Assembly: GCF_003096035.1 (NCBI RefSeq)
Contig: NZ_CP029186.1
Span: 2,772,001 to 2,836,000 of the forward strand
Length of the DNA stretch: 64,000 nt
DNA from: Flavobacterium album
GTDB lineage: Bacteria > Bacteroidota > Bacteroidia > Flavobacteriales > Flavobacteriaceae
Reading direction: 5' to 3'
Of this stretch, positions 51,083-59,332 are shown piece after piece. The stretch's first letter is position 1; every line of letters begins with the position of its first letter. Made by a program: the position numbers and the translations under genes. The notes under the pieces are model-generated. The model worked only from the letters and a program-made list of their open reading frames with translations, was not told the origin of the DNA and did no database searches.

Positions 51083-53872
51083 TTAGAGCTTAGAGAGTAA
51101 ATACTCCCCCGTAACACTCTTACTATTCTTCGCCACTTCCTCCGGTGTCCCGAATGCCACTAAGTGCCCGCCGTTCTCACCGCCTTCAGGGCCGATGTCG
51201 ATGATGTAGTCGGCACACTTGATGAGGTCAAGGTTGTGCTCGATCACGATGATGGAATGCCCTTTGTCAAGCAGTGCTTCAAATGAGGCCAATAACTTCC
51301 TGATATCATGAAAGTGAAGGCCGGTTGTAGGCTCATCGAAAACAAAAAGCACTTTGTCTTTGGTCGCACCTTTTACAAGAAATGATGCCAGCTTGATACG
51401 CTGCGCCTCACCGCCCGAAAGGGTAGAGGAGGACTGCCCCAACTGCACATATCCAAGGCCGACATCCTGCAATGGCTGCAACTTGGTCATGATCTTGGCC
51501 TGCTTGTGCTCGCTGAAGAATGCTACGGCATCGTCTACCGTCATGGTCAGCACGTCGTCGATATTCTTGCCTTCAAACGTTATTTCGAGTATTTCTTTCT
51601 TAAAACGCTTGCCATTGCAGGTCTCGCACTCGAGGTGCACGTCGGCCATGAACTGCATCTCGATGGTCACTTCGCCTTCGCCTTTACAGGTATCGCAACG
51701 CCCGCCATCTACGTTAAAGGAGAAATGCTTGCTTTGGTAGCCCCTGTGCTGGGATAATTTCTGCTTTGCGAACAGGTCGCGGATATCGTCATACGCCTTA
51801 ATGTACGTCACCGGATTGGAACGCGAGCTGCGTCCTATCGGGTTCTGGTCTACGTACTCAATATGCTTTATGTGGCTGTAGCTGCCCTGCAATTCGGTGA
51901 ACTGCCCTGCCTTTTCGCCTACACCTTCCAGTTTCTTTTGCAATGCAGGAAACAATATTTTCTTAACGAGCGTACTCTTGCCACTGCCCGAAACACCCGT
52001 GATCACGGTAAGGCAGTCCAACGGGAACGTTACGTCGATATTTTGCAGATTGTTCTCCCGCGCGCCGATCACGTCGATATGGTTCTTGAACTTGCGGCGT
52101 TTTTTCGGTACGGAAATCTCAAGGTCGCCGTTGAGGTATTTCGCGGTAAGCGAATCAGATTTCAGTATCTCATCATACGTGCCCTGCGCCACAAGCTCCC
52201 CACCAAACGAACCCGCTTCAGGCCCGATGTCGATGATCATGTCGGCGGCCTTCATGATGTCCTCGTCGTGCTCCACCACAATAACGGTGTTGCCCAGGTT
52301 GCGCAGGCCTTCGAGCACCGCAATGAGCCTTTCGGTGTCTTTAGGATGCAGGCCGATGCTCGGTTCGTCGAGGATATACATCGAGCCTACAAGACTGCTG
52401 CCCAGCGATGTCGCCAGGTTGATGCGCTGCGACTCCCCGCCCGAAAGCGTATTGGAACGGCGGTTTAGCGTTAGGTAGCTAAGCCCAACCTCCTGTAAAA
52501 AGCGTATGCGGCTGTTGATCTCCACCAAAAGGCGCTTGGCCACCGTAGTATCATATTCATTAAGTTGGAGGTTATCAAAAAACTCGGCAAGATTCTTTAT
52601 TGGAAGGTCTACCAGATCACTTATGGTGCGTCCGCCGATCTTAATATAATTGGCTTCCGGCCTCAGGCGCTTGCCTTTGCAATCAGGGCATTTGGTCTTG
52701 CCCCGGTAGCGCGAAAGCATCACGCGGTTTTGTATTTTATAGTTTTTTTCTTCAAGCTCAGCAAAGAAATCGTTGAGCCCGGTAAAGTATTTGTTGCCTG
52801 TCCATACCAGCTGCCTGTCGCTTTCCGATAGCTGGAAATAGGGCTTGTGCACCGGAAAATCAAACTTGTGGCTGTTGTTCACCAATTGGTCGCGGTACCA
52901 GCCCATACTTTCGCCGCGCCACGGGAAAATTGCATTTTCATAGATGGACAACGCAGTGTTTGGAACCACCAATTCTTCATCAATACCGATAATGCTGCCG
53001 TAGCCTTCGCAGCTCGGACACGCACCATACGGGTTATTAAAGCTGAAAAGGTGCACGTTCGGCTCCGGAAAGCTTATACCATCTAACTCAAAATTATTGC
53101 TGTAAACAAGGCGGTTGCCGGTTGACACCTGCTGCAGGTAGGCTTCTCCCTTGCCTTCGTAAAAGGCCGTCTGCACAGCATCGGCAAGGCGGTTGTAAAA
53201 TTCCTCCTCGTCCTTCACCACGATACGGTCGACAACCAAAAGCACTTCTTTGTTTGAAAAGTCAACGCCCTCCAGTTCGTCCAGGCGCAATGTCTCGTTA
53301 TCGACCAGAATACGTGCAAAGCCCTGTTGCAGCAGTACGCCCAGCTTTTCTTCGATGGTGCGGCCTTTTTCGGTATGCACGGGCGCAAGGAGCAGCCATC
53401 GGCTGTCCGCCTCAAAAGTCTTCACCTCGTTGATTATGTCCGTCACGGTGTGCTTCTTCACCTCGCGCCCTGAAACAGGGGAGTAAGTTCGCCCCACACG
53501 GGCAAAAAGAAGTTTGAGATAATCGTAAATCTCAGTGCTGGTGCCCACGGTCGAGCGGGCGTTGGTGGTGTTCACCTTCTGCTCGATGGCGATAGCAGGG
53601 GCAATACCCTTGATGTATTCCACCTTTGGCTTGTCGAGGCGGCCAAGGAACTGGCGTGCATAGGACGAAAGGCTCTCCACGTAGCGGCGCTGGCCTTCGG
53701 CGTAAAGGGTATCAAAAGCAAGGCTCGACTTCCCGGAGCCCGAAAGCCCGGTAACCACCACCAGCTTGTTGCGCGGGATAGCCACATCCAGGTTCTTGAG
53801 GTTGTGCAGCTGTGCGCCTTTTATGAGTATATTCTTTTTCGGTTCTAATGTCGAAAGATCAGTCTTTATCAT
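51083..53872 (-). CDS. uvrA: Excinuclease ABC subunit A
   Basis: A 929-residue UvrA, the damage-recognition ATPase of nucleotide-excision repair, from the ATG at 53872 ([15 protein letters not shown]); the longer frame adds 34 residues inside a repeat. First nucleotide-binding domain: [19 protein letters not shown]; zinc modules CPSC...CPDC and CDTC...CETC; second Walker [12 protein letters not shown]; two ABC signatures of the LSGGE type ([22 protein letters not shown]). The protein is complete. Confidence 0.97.
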   Translation of the reverse strand: MIKTDLSTLEPKKNILIKGAQLHNLKNLDVAIPRNKLVVVTGLSGSGKSSLAFDTLYAEGQRRYVESLSSYARQFLGRLDKPKVEYIKGIAPAIAIEQKVNTTNARSTVGTSTEIYDYLKLLFARVGRTYSPVSGREVKKHTVTDIINEVKTFEADSRWLLLAPVHTEKGRTIEEKLGVLLQQGFARILVDNETLRLDELEGVDFSNKEVLLVVDRIVVKDEEEFYNRLADAVQTAFYEGKGEAYLQQVSTGNRLVYSNNFELDGISFPEPNVHLFSFNNPYGACPSCEGYGSIIGIDEELVVPNTALSIYENAIFPWRGESMGWYRDQLVNNSHKFDFPVHKPYFQLSESDRQLVWTGNKYFTGLNDFFAELEEKNYKIQNRVMLSRYRGKTKCPDCKGKRLRPEANYIKIGGRTISDLVDLPIKNLAEFFDNLQLNEYDTTVAKRLLVEINSRIRFLQEVGLSYLTLNRRSNTLSGGESQRINLATSLGSSLVGSMYILDEPSIGLHPKDTERLIAVLEGLRNLGNTVIVVEHDEDIMKAADMIIDIGPEAGSFGGELVAQGTYDEILKSDSLTAKYLNGDLEISVPKKRRKFKNHIDVIGARENNLQNIDVTFPLDCLTVITGVSGSGKSTLVKKILFPALQKKLEGVGEKAGQFTELQGSYSHIKHIEYVDQNPIGRSSRSNPVTYIKAYDDIRDLFAKQKLSQHRGYQSKHFSFNVDGGRCDTCKGEGEVTIEMQFMADVHLECETCNGKRFKKEILEITFEGKNIDDVLTMTVDDAVAFFSEHKQAKIMTKLQPLQDVGLGYVQLGQSSSTLSGGEAQRIKLASFLVKGATKDKVLFVFDEPTTGLHFHDIRKLLASFEALLDKGHSIIVIEHNLDLIKCADYIIDIGPEGGENGGHLVAFGTPEEVAKNSKSVTGEYLLSKL

Positions 53873-53940
53873 GGCAAAAATTGAATGGGTAAAGATACGG
53901 ATTTGCGGGGAGAATTTTGTTAAGGGAATGAGAACTAAAA

Positions 53941-54003
53941 AGGAACGTGGATGATCCCGCATGCTGAGGGACAAGCTTCGGATTTGGGCGAATTTTTCGC
54001 GGA
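53941..54003 (-). repeat. Decayed ATCCGCGTTCC-type repeat, copy 3, fused to a GTCCCTCA segment
   Basis: Read on the minus strand: AAATCCGCGAAAAATTCGCC, then GCTTGTCCCTCAGCATGCGG, then GATCATCCACGTTCC. Its ends match the repeats at 20200 and 23373, while its centre resembles the terminal part of the CTCACGC-type elements. Confidence 0.5.
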
Positions 54004-54008
54004 TTTAT

Positions 54009-54374
54009 ATGAGTAATGAATTATATTTGGATATTCAAAGTTATAGCATGCAAAACATTTCTGCGGATTTCATAGCTACACTTTCTTATAAAACCACCCA
54101 AGAAGGAGGGCGAAGTACTCCTGCATCATCAGGATATCGTCCTGATATCAAGTTTTCTTTTGATGAAATGTATACCTGCGGGATGCAAACTTTTATAAAT
54201 AGAGAAAAGGTATATCCGGGAGACACTGTCGATGCCTACATAAAAATTATTGCAGTCCCATACTTTGCAGGAAGATTGGAAGAAGGAATCGAATTTATAT
54301 TTGTTGAAGGGCCAAACGTGATAGGCACAGGGGTTATAAAGGAAATAATAAATGAAGTACTTAAAAGACAATAG
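54009..54374 (+). CDS. Free-standing EF-Tu domain-III-like protein
   Basis: A 121-residue protein from the ATG at 54009 (MSNELYLDIQSYSM); the frame upstream is repeat sequence. It matches the C-terminal beta-barrel of elongation factor Tu: EGGRSTPASSGYRPDIKF against EGGRHTPFFxGYRPQFYF, VYPGDTVDAY, and LEEGIEFIFVEGPNVIGTGV. The GTPase and domain II are absent. The function is unknown; it might bind tRNA or a partner of EF-Tu. DinB follows 6 bp after the stop. Confidence 0.82.
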   Translation: MSNELYLDIQSYSMQNISADFIATLSYKTTQEGGRSTPASSGYRPDIKFSFDEMYTCGMQTFINREKVYPGDTVDAYIKIIAVPYFAGRLEEGIEFIFVEGPNVIGTGVIKEIINEVLKRQ

Positions 54375-54380
54375 ATCATT

Positions 54381-54824
54381 ATGCCGTTAAACCGCCTCCA
54401 ACATCTCATAACTACCCTCCCCGAAAAGCTCCTTGCTATCCCGGAAGTGGAATTCAGCCATAAGCCAACTTCTGATAAATGGAGCAAAAAAGAGATCATC
54501 GGCCACCTTATAGACAGTGCAACCAATAATCAACACAGATTTGTCAGGGCGCAATTTGAGGACGCACCTAAAATCACTTACCAACAGGACAACTGGGTAG
54601 CATCCAGCCGTTATAACGAAATGGAAGGCAAACATGTTATAGCTTTCTGGCAGATGTACAACCGGCACCTTATTGAGGTAGTTAAACGTATCCCGGAAGC
54701 CGATATGCAACGGGAATGCAATAACGGTGGCGAAAACAATGTAACGTTGGCCTGGCTTATTGAAGATTATATAAAGCATATGGAGCATCATTTGAAACAG
54801 ATGGGAATTGAGATTAAAATATAA
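54381..54824 (+). CDS. DinB family protein
   Basis: A 147-residue four-helix-bundle protein of the DinB/YfiT type. Possible metal histidines lie at HLIDSATNNQHRF and DYIKHMEHHLKQM. These proteins are putative metal-dependent enzymes such as thiol transferases (mycothiol and bacillithiol S-transferases); despite the name it is not the DNA polymerase. It is 6 bp downstream of the EF-Tu-like gene. Confidence 0.87.
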   Translation: MPLNRLQHLITTLPEKLLAIPEVEFSHKPTSDKWSKKEIIGHLIDSATNNQHRFVRAQFEDAPKITYQQDNWVASSRYNEMEGKHVIAFWQMYNRHLIEVVKRIPEADMQRECNNGGENNVTLAWLIEDYIKHMEHHLKQMGIEIKI

Positions 54825-54843
54825 AGATTCCAACAATAAGACT

Positions 54844-55575
54844 ATGAGAAAACTGTCAGTTATTCTTTTAATTGCTTCTTTAGTAAGCTGTGGCAAACCA
54901 AAAGAGAGCCTTGTTCTTTCGGTAAAGAATGAAGCGATCACTTATGTCGATTCTTCAGCTATAGTAAATTCGTATAGCTATAAAAACGACACCATACGTA
55001 ATAAGGCTACTAACATAATCACCTATACTATAAGCAACCCAACTGATAAAAAATATGTATTAATTCTTAACAGGGAATATATGTATCCACATCTTTCAAA
55101 TAAAGCGGTAAGGCCAGGTTCTATCGGCTACTTTATTAAAGATGCTAATGACAGTATAGTAAATTGTATTCCGGGAATTATTGATACATTTGAAGCCCCG
55201 GTTTTGGATTGCGGAGATTGCATAATTCAGGAGAGAATAAAAAATTATAATAAACTCAGCATCTCTGAAAAGTACTCTTTGCAGGCGGATGAATACTTAA
55301 GGAATTCAGTAACGATTTTCCCCGGTGAAATCAGGACTTTCAAGGCTCTGACAATGCTTCCCGTTGTTTTGGAACGCAGTGAAAATGGTGGCGGTATTTT
55401 ACGGTATAAGGAATTAAAAGATGACTATACATTTGAACTGGTCTATAATTGCAGAGCCGAAGTGTTTAAAAATTCACTTCCCCAATACATCATTGAAGAG
55501 CTTAAGAATAATAATGTTGAAATTTTTGATGGAACATTGGTTTCAAATAAAGTAAGCTTACGAAAAGTACAATAA
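54844..55575 (+). CDS. Hypothetical lipoprotein
   Basis: A 243-residue lipoprotein (ATG 54844; lipobox LVSC). The earlier in-frame start at 54808 lies inside dinB and breaks the signal peptide. After cleavage the sequence is beta-rich with a Cys-rich turn (VLDCGDCIIQERI). I know no family. The stop overlaps the next ATG by one base, so translation of the LD-carboxypeptidase is probably coupled to it. Confidence 0.72.
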   Translation: MRKLSVILLIASLVSCGKPKESLVLSVKNEAITYVDSSAIVNSYSYKNDTIRNKATNIITYTISNPTDKKYVLILNREYMYPHLSNKAVRPGSIGYFIKDANDSIVNCIPGIIDTFEAPVLDCGDCIIQERIKNYNKLSISEKYSLQADEYLRNSVTIFPGEIRTFKALTMLPVVLERSENGGGILRYKELKDDYTFELVYNCRAEVFKNSLPQYIIEELKNNNVEIFDGTLVSNKVSLRKVQ

Positions 55576-56465
55576 TGATCACACCACCATACTTAACATC
55601 TGGCGACAAAGTCGGTATAATAAGCACTGCCAAGCGCACCGAACCCCACGAAATAGAACAGGGGATAGCCACGCTCAAAAGCTGGGGACTGGAGCCGGTA
55701 ATTGGTGAAAATGCGTTTAATGAATATGGCTTCCTGGCCGGTACCGATGCTGAGCGGCTTTCCGACCTGCAGCAAATGCTTGATGATGAAAGCATAAGGG
55801 CGATTTTCTTTACGAAAGGCGGCTACGGTACGCTGCGTATCATTGACGGTATTGACTGGACAAAATTCAGGGAAAAACCAAAATGGCTGGTAGGATACAG
55901 CGACATAACGCTGTTGCATTGCCATGTACATAATTTTGGTGTCGAAACACTGCATGCCGTGATGCTTCAGGGCTATCCGAAGGCTTCATTTGATTCCGTA
56001 GAAACGATACGTAAAGCATTATTCGGCGAAAGCCTGAGCTATGAGATCCCTGTCCATCCGAAAAGCCGCTGGAATGGAGAAGCGGTAGGAGGCAAGCTTA
56101 TCGGCGGCAACCTCTCGATGCTATATGCTATTGTTGGGTCAGTATCCGATATCGATATGCAGAACAAGATACTTTTTATTGAGGATATTGATGAATACCT
56201 GTACCATTACGACCGTATGCTGGTGTCGCTCAAGCGTGCAGGCAAGCTCAAAGGGCTGAAGGCAGTTATCGTCGGCCAGATGGTAGATATCAAGGAGTCT
56301 ACGTTGCCGTGGGGTAAAAATGATCGCGAAATTACGCTTGAGCATTTCGACTGCCCTGTTATATTCGACTTCCCAGCGGGCCATGTAGCAGACAACAGGG
56401 CATTGGTCATGGGCAGGGAGATAAGGATGTCAGGAAGTGCAACCATTAAAATAGATTTCCTTTGA
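55575..56465 (+). CDS. LD-carboxypeptidase (S66 family)
   Basis: A 296-residue serine peptidase resembling LdcA/MccF, which trims the tetrapeptide of peptidoglycan in recycling. N-terminal ISTAKRTEP; oxyanion loop FTKGGYG; nucleophile Ser109 in VGYSDIT; Glu in IEDIDEYLY and His in FPAGHVADN complete the triad. It overlaps its neighbours by 1 nt (upstream lipoprotein) and 4 nt (downstream). Confidence 0.93.
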   Translation: MITPPYLTSGDKVGIISTAKRTEPHEIEQGIATLKSWGLEPVIGENAFNEYGFLAGTDAERLSDLQQMLDDESIRAIFFTKGGYGTLRIIDGIDWTKFREKPKWLVGYSDITLLHCHVHNFGVETLHAVMLQGYPKASFDSVETIRKALFGESLSYEIPVHPKSRWNGEAVGGKLIGGNLSMLYAIVGSVSDIDMQNKILFIEDIDEYLYHYDRMLVSLKRAGKLKGLKAVIVGQMVDIKESTLPWGKNDREITLEHFDCPVIFDFPAGHVADNRALVMGREIRMSGSATIKIDFL

Positions 56466-56938
56466 AAGATAAGCCGCTAACCGATAAAGAATACCTGCTC
56501 GAACGCTTTCCCGGAAAGGGCGGCTGGACTTTTATAGAGCTGCCTGATATCCCAAAAGATAAGGATATCCCATTTGGCGTAGTAAAAGTCAAGGGCACCA
56601 TTGATGATTATAAGATAAAAGATTACACATTGATGCCACGTGGCAACGGCAGCCTCCTGATGGCGGTAAAGGCCGAGATCCGCAAGAAGATTGGAAAGCA
56701 AGAAGGTGACTACGTACATGTGGTACTCTACCGCGATGACTCTGTTTTTGAAATTCCTGAAGCATTTAGATCACGTTTAATGGAGTATCCGGGCGCGCTT
56801 GAATCTTTTAAGCGGTATAAAAAATGGGAGCAGCGTATGTGCGTCAACTGGATATATTCTGCCAAAAGGCCTGAAACAGTGAACGAACGTATTATTAAAA
56901 CTATAGGCAGGGTACAGAGGCGCGAAAAGATTGTCTGA
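56462..56938 (+). CDS. DUF1905/YdeI-type protein
   Basis: A 158-residue protein from the TTG at 56462, overlapping the LD-carboxypeptidase stop as TTGA. The N-terminal half is a DUF1905 beta-barrel (GGWTFIELPDIPKD, VKVKGTIDDYKI, VHVVLYRDD); the C-terminal half has the YdeI/OmpD-associated pattern (RYKKWEQRMCVNWIYSAKRPETVNERI). Some relatives are linked to bacteriocin tolerance; the function is unproved. Confidence 0.87.
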   Translation: MKDKPLTDKEYLLERFPGKGGWTFIELPDIPKDKDIPFGVVKVKGTIDDYKIKDYTLMPRGNGSLLMAVKAEIRKKIGKQEGDYVHVVLYRDDSVFEIPEAFRSRLMEYPGALESFKRYKKWEQRMCVNWIYSAKRPETVNERIIKTIGRVQRREKIV

Positions 56939-57082
56939 TATTAACAATCATACATTTACAAAAAAATAATAATATGAGGAAAGTACAGCAGGAATGCGAG
57001 TTCTTGTAAAATATTACTACCGTTATTGTATTTTATATGTTAAAATTTCAATCTTCTGTTGTTTTTTATGATTTAATTATAT

Positions 57083-57090
57083 TATATTTG
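57083..57090 (+). promoter_or_regulatory. -7 promoter element of the second ECF sigma gene
   Basis: TATATTTG is an exact TAnnTTTG match with TTG 21 bp upstream. It would give a leader of about 100 nt containing the stem-loop at 57133-57190. Confidence 0.5.
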
Positions 57091-57132
57091 ACTTATAATT
57101 AATTCAAAATTAACATCGCCTATACAAAAAAC

Positions 57133-57190
57133 TACTTTTTAGGAACGAAAGTTCATAGATGAACCAATCAATCAAAAACGCTAAAAAGTA
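57133..57190 (+). promoter_or_regulatory. Stem-loop leader before the sigma gene
   Basis: TACTTTTTAG (57133-57142) is the exact reverse complement of CTAAAAAGTA (57181-57190). Between them is a second hairpin, GTTCA/TGAAC with loop TAGA (57151-57164). The 3' arm ends 6 nt before the ATG and could hide the ribosome entry region. Confidence 0.55.
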
Positions 57191-57196
57191 AGTGCT

Positions 57197-57781
57197 ATGG
57201 CTAATGTTGCAACCCCGGACGCTGTTCTTGTTAGTAATTATGTATGCGGAGACGAAAATGCTCTTGCTGTACTAATTAAGAGACACCAATCAAAAATTTA
57301 CGGTTTTATCTACTCAAAAGTTTCCGACAGGGATATCGCTGATGATATCTTCCAGGATACTTTTATCAAGGTGATAAAAACGCTGAAATCCAATTCCTAC
57401 AATGAAGAAGGTAAGTTCCTGCCATGGGTAATGCGCATTTCGCACAACCTTATTGTAGATCATTTCCGCAGGAACAAGAAAATGCCGATGCACCGTGACA
57501 CTGAGGAATTCTCTATTTTCTCAATAATGACGGATAACAGTCCGAACATTGAGAACAGGATTATTACCGAACAGGTGGAGAGCGACCTGCAAAGGCTTAT
57601 TGAAGAACTTCCTGACGACCAGAAAGAAGTGCTCCAGATGCGCATCTACCAGGACCTGTCTTTCAAGGAAATAGCCGACCTTACAGGCGTTAGCATCAAT
57701 ACTGCCCTGGGCAGGATGAGGTATGCGCTGATGAACCTTAGGAAGGTTATAGAAAAAAATAAAATTATTTTGACCAATTAG
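57197..57781 (+). CDS. ECF RNA polymerase sigma factor
   Basis: A 194-residue sigma factor: region 2 (ALAVLIKRHQSKIYGFIYSK, DIADDIFQDTFIKVIKTL, FLPWVMRISHNLIVDHFRR) and region 4 (ELPDDQKEVLQMRIYQDLSFKEIA, GVSINTALGRMRYAL). It resembles the SigW-like ECF factors common in Flavobacteriaceae. No anti-sigma gene is adjacent; instead a 47-residue protein gene follows after 50 bp. Confidence 0.94.
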   Translation: MANVATPDAVLVSNYVCGDENALAVLIKRHQSKIYGFIYSKVSDRDIADDIFQDTFIKVIKTLKSNSYNEEGKFLPWVMRISHNLIVDHFRRNKKMPMHRDTEEFSIFSIMTDNSPNIENRIITEQVESDLQRLIEELPDDQKEVLQMRIYQDLSFKEIADLTGVSINTALGRMRYALMNLRKVIEKNKIILTN

Positions 57782-57831
57782 GCAATATAATGTAGCTGCT
57801 TTGCGTTGTATAGAGAAATAAGCAAATCTAT

Positions 57832-57975
57832 ATGGCAAAAATCTACTCTGAAGAAAAATTAGCAGCTCCGAAAATGTTACCAAAAAAAGAGACAATCGAT
57901 TTTATACTTAACTACTCCAAAGCTTTGAAAATAGTTAAGACCGATAACGGAACGTACGAGAACATCGCTAATTAA
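57832..57975 (+). CDS. 47-residue small protein
   Basis: ATG at 57832 to TAA at 57975 encodes a lysine-rich 47-residue peptide beginning MAKIYSEEKLAAPKML and ending YENIAN. A hydrophobic patch (TIDFILNYSKALKIV) suggests a helix. It is followed at once by a strong terminator, and codon use looks like that of real genes. It may be co-transcribed with the sigma gene. The function is unknown; a role in that sigma circuit is a guess. Confidence 0.7.
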   Translation: MAKIYSEEKLAAPKMLPKKETIDFILNYSKALKIVKTDNGTYENIAN

Positions 57976-57979
57976 TTCG

Positions 57980-58013
57980 AAAAAACCTCCCGCAACTAAC
58001 GGGAGGTTTTTTT
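57980..58013 (+). terminator. Intrinsic terminator of the sigma/small-protein unit
   Basis: AAACCTCCCG pairs with CGGGAGGTTT around a short loop, followed by seven T. Confidence 0.9.
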
Positions 58014-58027
58014 ATGTTTCATTTTTT

Positions 58028-58126
58028 GGGCGTGCCGGCTCCTCCCGATAGCAATCGGGATGCGCCGTCGCGCTCTCCGCTTTATCCCTCCGCAGGCTAC
58101 GGGGATACCGCTGCGATCGCTCACGC
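58028..58126 (+). repeat. GC-rich modular repeat, CGTGCC...CTCACGC type (copy B)
   Basis: GGGCGTGCCGGCTCC, hairpin TCCCGAT/ATCGGGA, a GCGCCGTCGCGCTCTCCGCT core, a second hairpin (TATCCCTCCGCAGGCTACGG) and GCTCACGC, then a GAGCTTCACTCGGA tail that also follows copy A. Confidence 0.8.
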
Positions 58127-58183
58127 GAGCTTCACTCGGATGGTATATGGCGCGAAAGAATAGCAAATTATAGCAGCATATTT

Positions 58184-58837
58184 TTAATGCTTCTTAAAAT
58201 ACTCTTCCAGCACTTCCTTTCGTCCAATAGTCGCGGTAATAATATCCTTCTTAATATCCCAGCCACGGGCAGGGGAGTACTGTCTTCCGTACCAGATGAT
58301 CTGGAGGTGCAGGTCGTTCCATAATGCTTCAGGAAATAGTTTTTTGGCATCTTTTTCGGTCTGTACCACGTTTTTGCCATCGCTTAGTCCCCAGCGGTAC
58401 ATCAGCCGGTGGATATGGGTATCTACCGGAAAGGCAGGAACACCAAATGCCTGGCTCATTACCACACTGGCCGTTTTGTGGCCTACAGCAGGAAGTTCTT
58501 CGAGCGCTTCAAAACTTTGCGGCACCTTGCCGTCATGCTTGTCAATCAGGATTTGCGACAGGCCGTGTATCCCTTTTGCCTTAGCCGGCGACAGGCCCAC
58601 GGGTTTAATGATCTCCCTTATCTCGTCTACAGACAGCTTTACCATATCGTACGGATTATCGGCTTTGGCGAACAGCAAGGGGGTGACCTGGTTAACACGT
58701 ACATCGGTGCTCTGGGCACTCATCAGAACGGCAATCAGCAATGTATAAGGGTCTTTATGGTCGAGTGGCACTGGTATCGTAGGGTAAATTTCCCTTAGTG
58801 TATCAATAACGAATTGTGCCTTTTGTGCCTTAGTCAT
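58184..58837 (-). CDS. nth: Endonuclease III-family DNA glycosylase without iron-sulfur cluster
   Basis: A 217-residue HhH-GPD glycosylase that excises oxidised pyrimidines. The HhH motif is LPAVGHKTASVV with catalytic Lys121, and the catalytic Asp139 lies in PVDTHIHR. The C-terminal [4Fe-4S] loop of E. coli Nth (four Cys) is missing: the protein contains no cysteine, and the segment reads YGRQYSPARGWDIKKD. The promoter seems to lie inside the divergent bcp gene. Confidence 0.94.
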   Translation of the reverse strand: MTKAQKAQFVIDTLREIYPTIPVPLDHKDPYTLLIAVLMSAQSTDVRVNQVTPLLFAKADNPYDMVKLSVDEIREIIKPVGLSPAKAKGIHGLSQILIDKHDGKVPQSFEALEELPAVGHKTASVVMSQAFGVPAFPVDTHIHRLMYRWGLSDGKNVVQTEKDAKKLFPEALWNDLHLQIIWYGRQYSPARGWDIKKDIITATIGRKEVLEEYFKKH

Positions 58838-58851
58838 TTTTCTTACATTTA
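58822..58851 (+). promoter_or_regulatory. Promoter of bcp, inside nth
   Basis: TTTG (58822-58825), an 18-bp spacer, and TACATTTA (58844-58851, one mismatch to TAnnTTTG) lie 20 bp before the bcp ATG. The -33 box is within the nth coding region. Confidence 0.45.
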
Positions 58852-58857
58852 TAAAAA

Positions 58858-58887
58858 CAAATATACACTTATGACGACACTTACAAA
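58858..58887 (-). promoter_or_regulatory. Promoter of nth, inside bcp
   Basis: On the minus strand TTTG (58887-58884), an 18-bp spacer and TATATTTG (58865-58858, exact) precede the nth ATG by 20 bp. The -33 box lies in the bcp coding region. Confidence 0.55.
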
Positions 58888-59323
58888 AGGAGATAAAGCG
58901 CCTGATTTTTCAGGAGTTGACCAGGACGGAAACAAACATTCGCTTTCAGATTATAAAGGCAAAAAGCTGGTAGTTTTCTTTTATCCGGGTGCAAGCACGC
59001 CAACCTGTACTGTGGAAGCCTGCAACCTGCGCGACAATTTTGAGCGATTTAAAGCTTTAAATTATGAGCTTCTTGGTGTTAGCGCCGATACCCCGAAAAA
59101 ACAGGGCAGCTTCCGCAACAAGTACAGCCTTCCATTCCCTCTTATTGCCGATGAGGATAAATCGGTCATTAATGCCTTTGGTGTATGGGGTCCGAAAAAG
59201 TTTATGGGAAGGTTATTTGACGGCATCCACAGGACAACGTTTGTTATTGATGAAAATGGGATAATTGAAGACGTAATTACCGATGTAAAGAGCAAGATGC
59301 ATACAGAGCAGATATTGAAATAG
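58871..59323 (+). CDS. bcp: Thioredoxin-dependent thiol peroxidase (BCP/PrxQ)
   Basis: A 150-residue peroxiredoxin from the ATG at 58871 (MTTLTKGDKAPDFSG). The peroxidatic Cys46 lies in STPTCTVEA, with the resolving Cys51 five residues on, the PrxQ arrangement. It reduces H2O2 and organic peroxides with electrons from thioredoxin. The frame's upstream extension to 58814 runs into nth and is not used. Confidence 0.96.
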   Translation: MTTLTKGDKAPDFSGVDQDGNKHSLSDYKGKKLVVFFYPGASTPTCTVEACNLRDNFERFKALNYELLGVSADTPKKQGSFRNKYSLPFPLIADEDKSVINAFGVWGPKKFMGRLFDGIHRTTFVIDENGIIEDVITDVKSKMHTEQILK

Positions 59324-59332
59324 CCTTATCTT

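Noticed and set aside
51897..52478. Two long frames antisense to uvrA
   Set aside because: They fall entirely within the conserved UvrA coding region and show no family pattern.
56974..57009. 11-codon frame starting at ATG 56974
   Set aside because: Too short, with no conservation evidence; it may be part of the sigma gene's upstream region.
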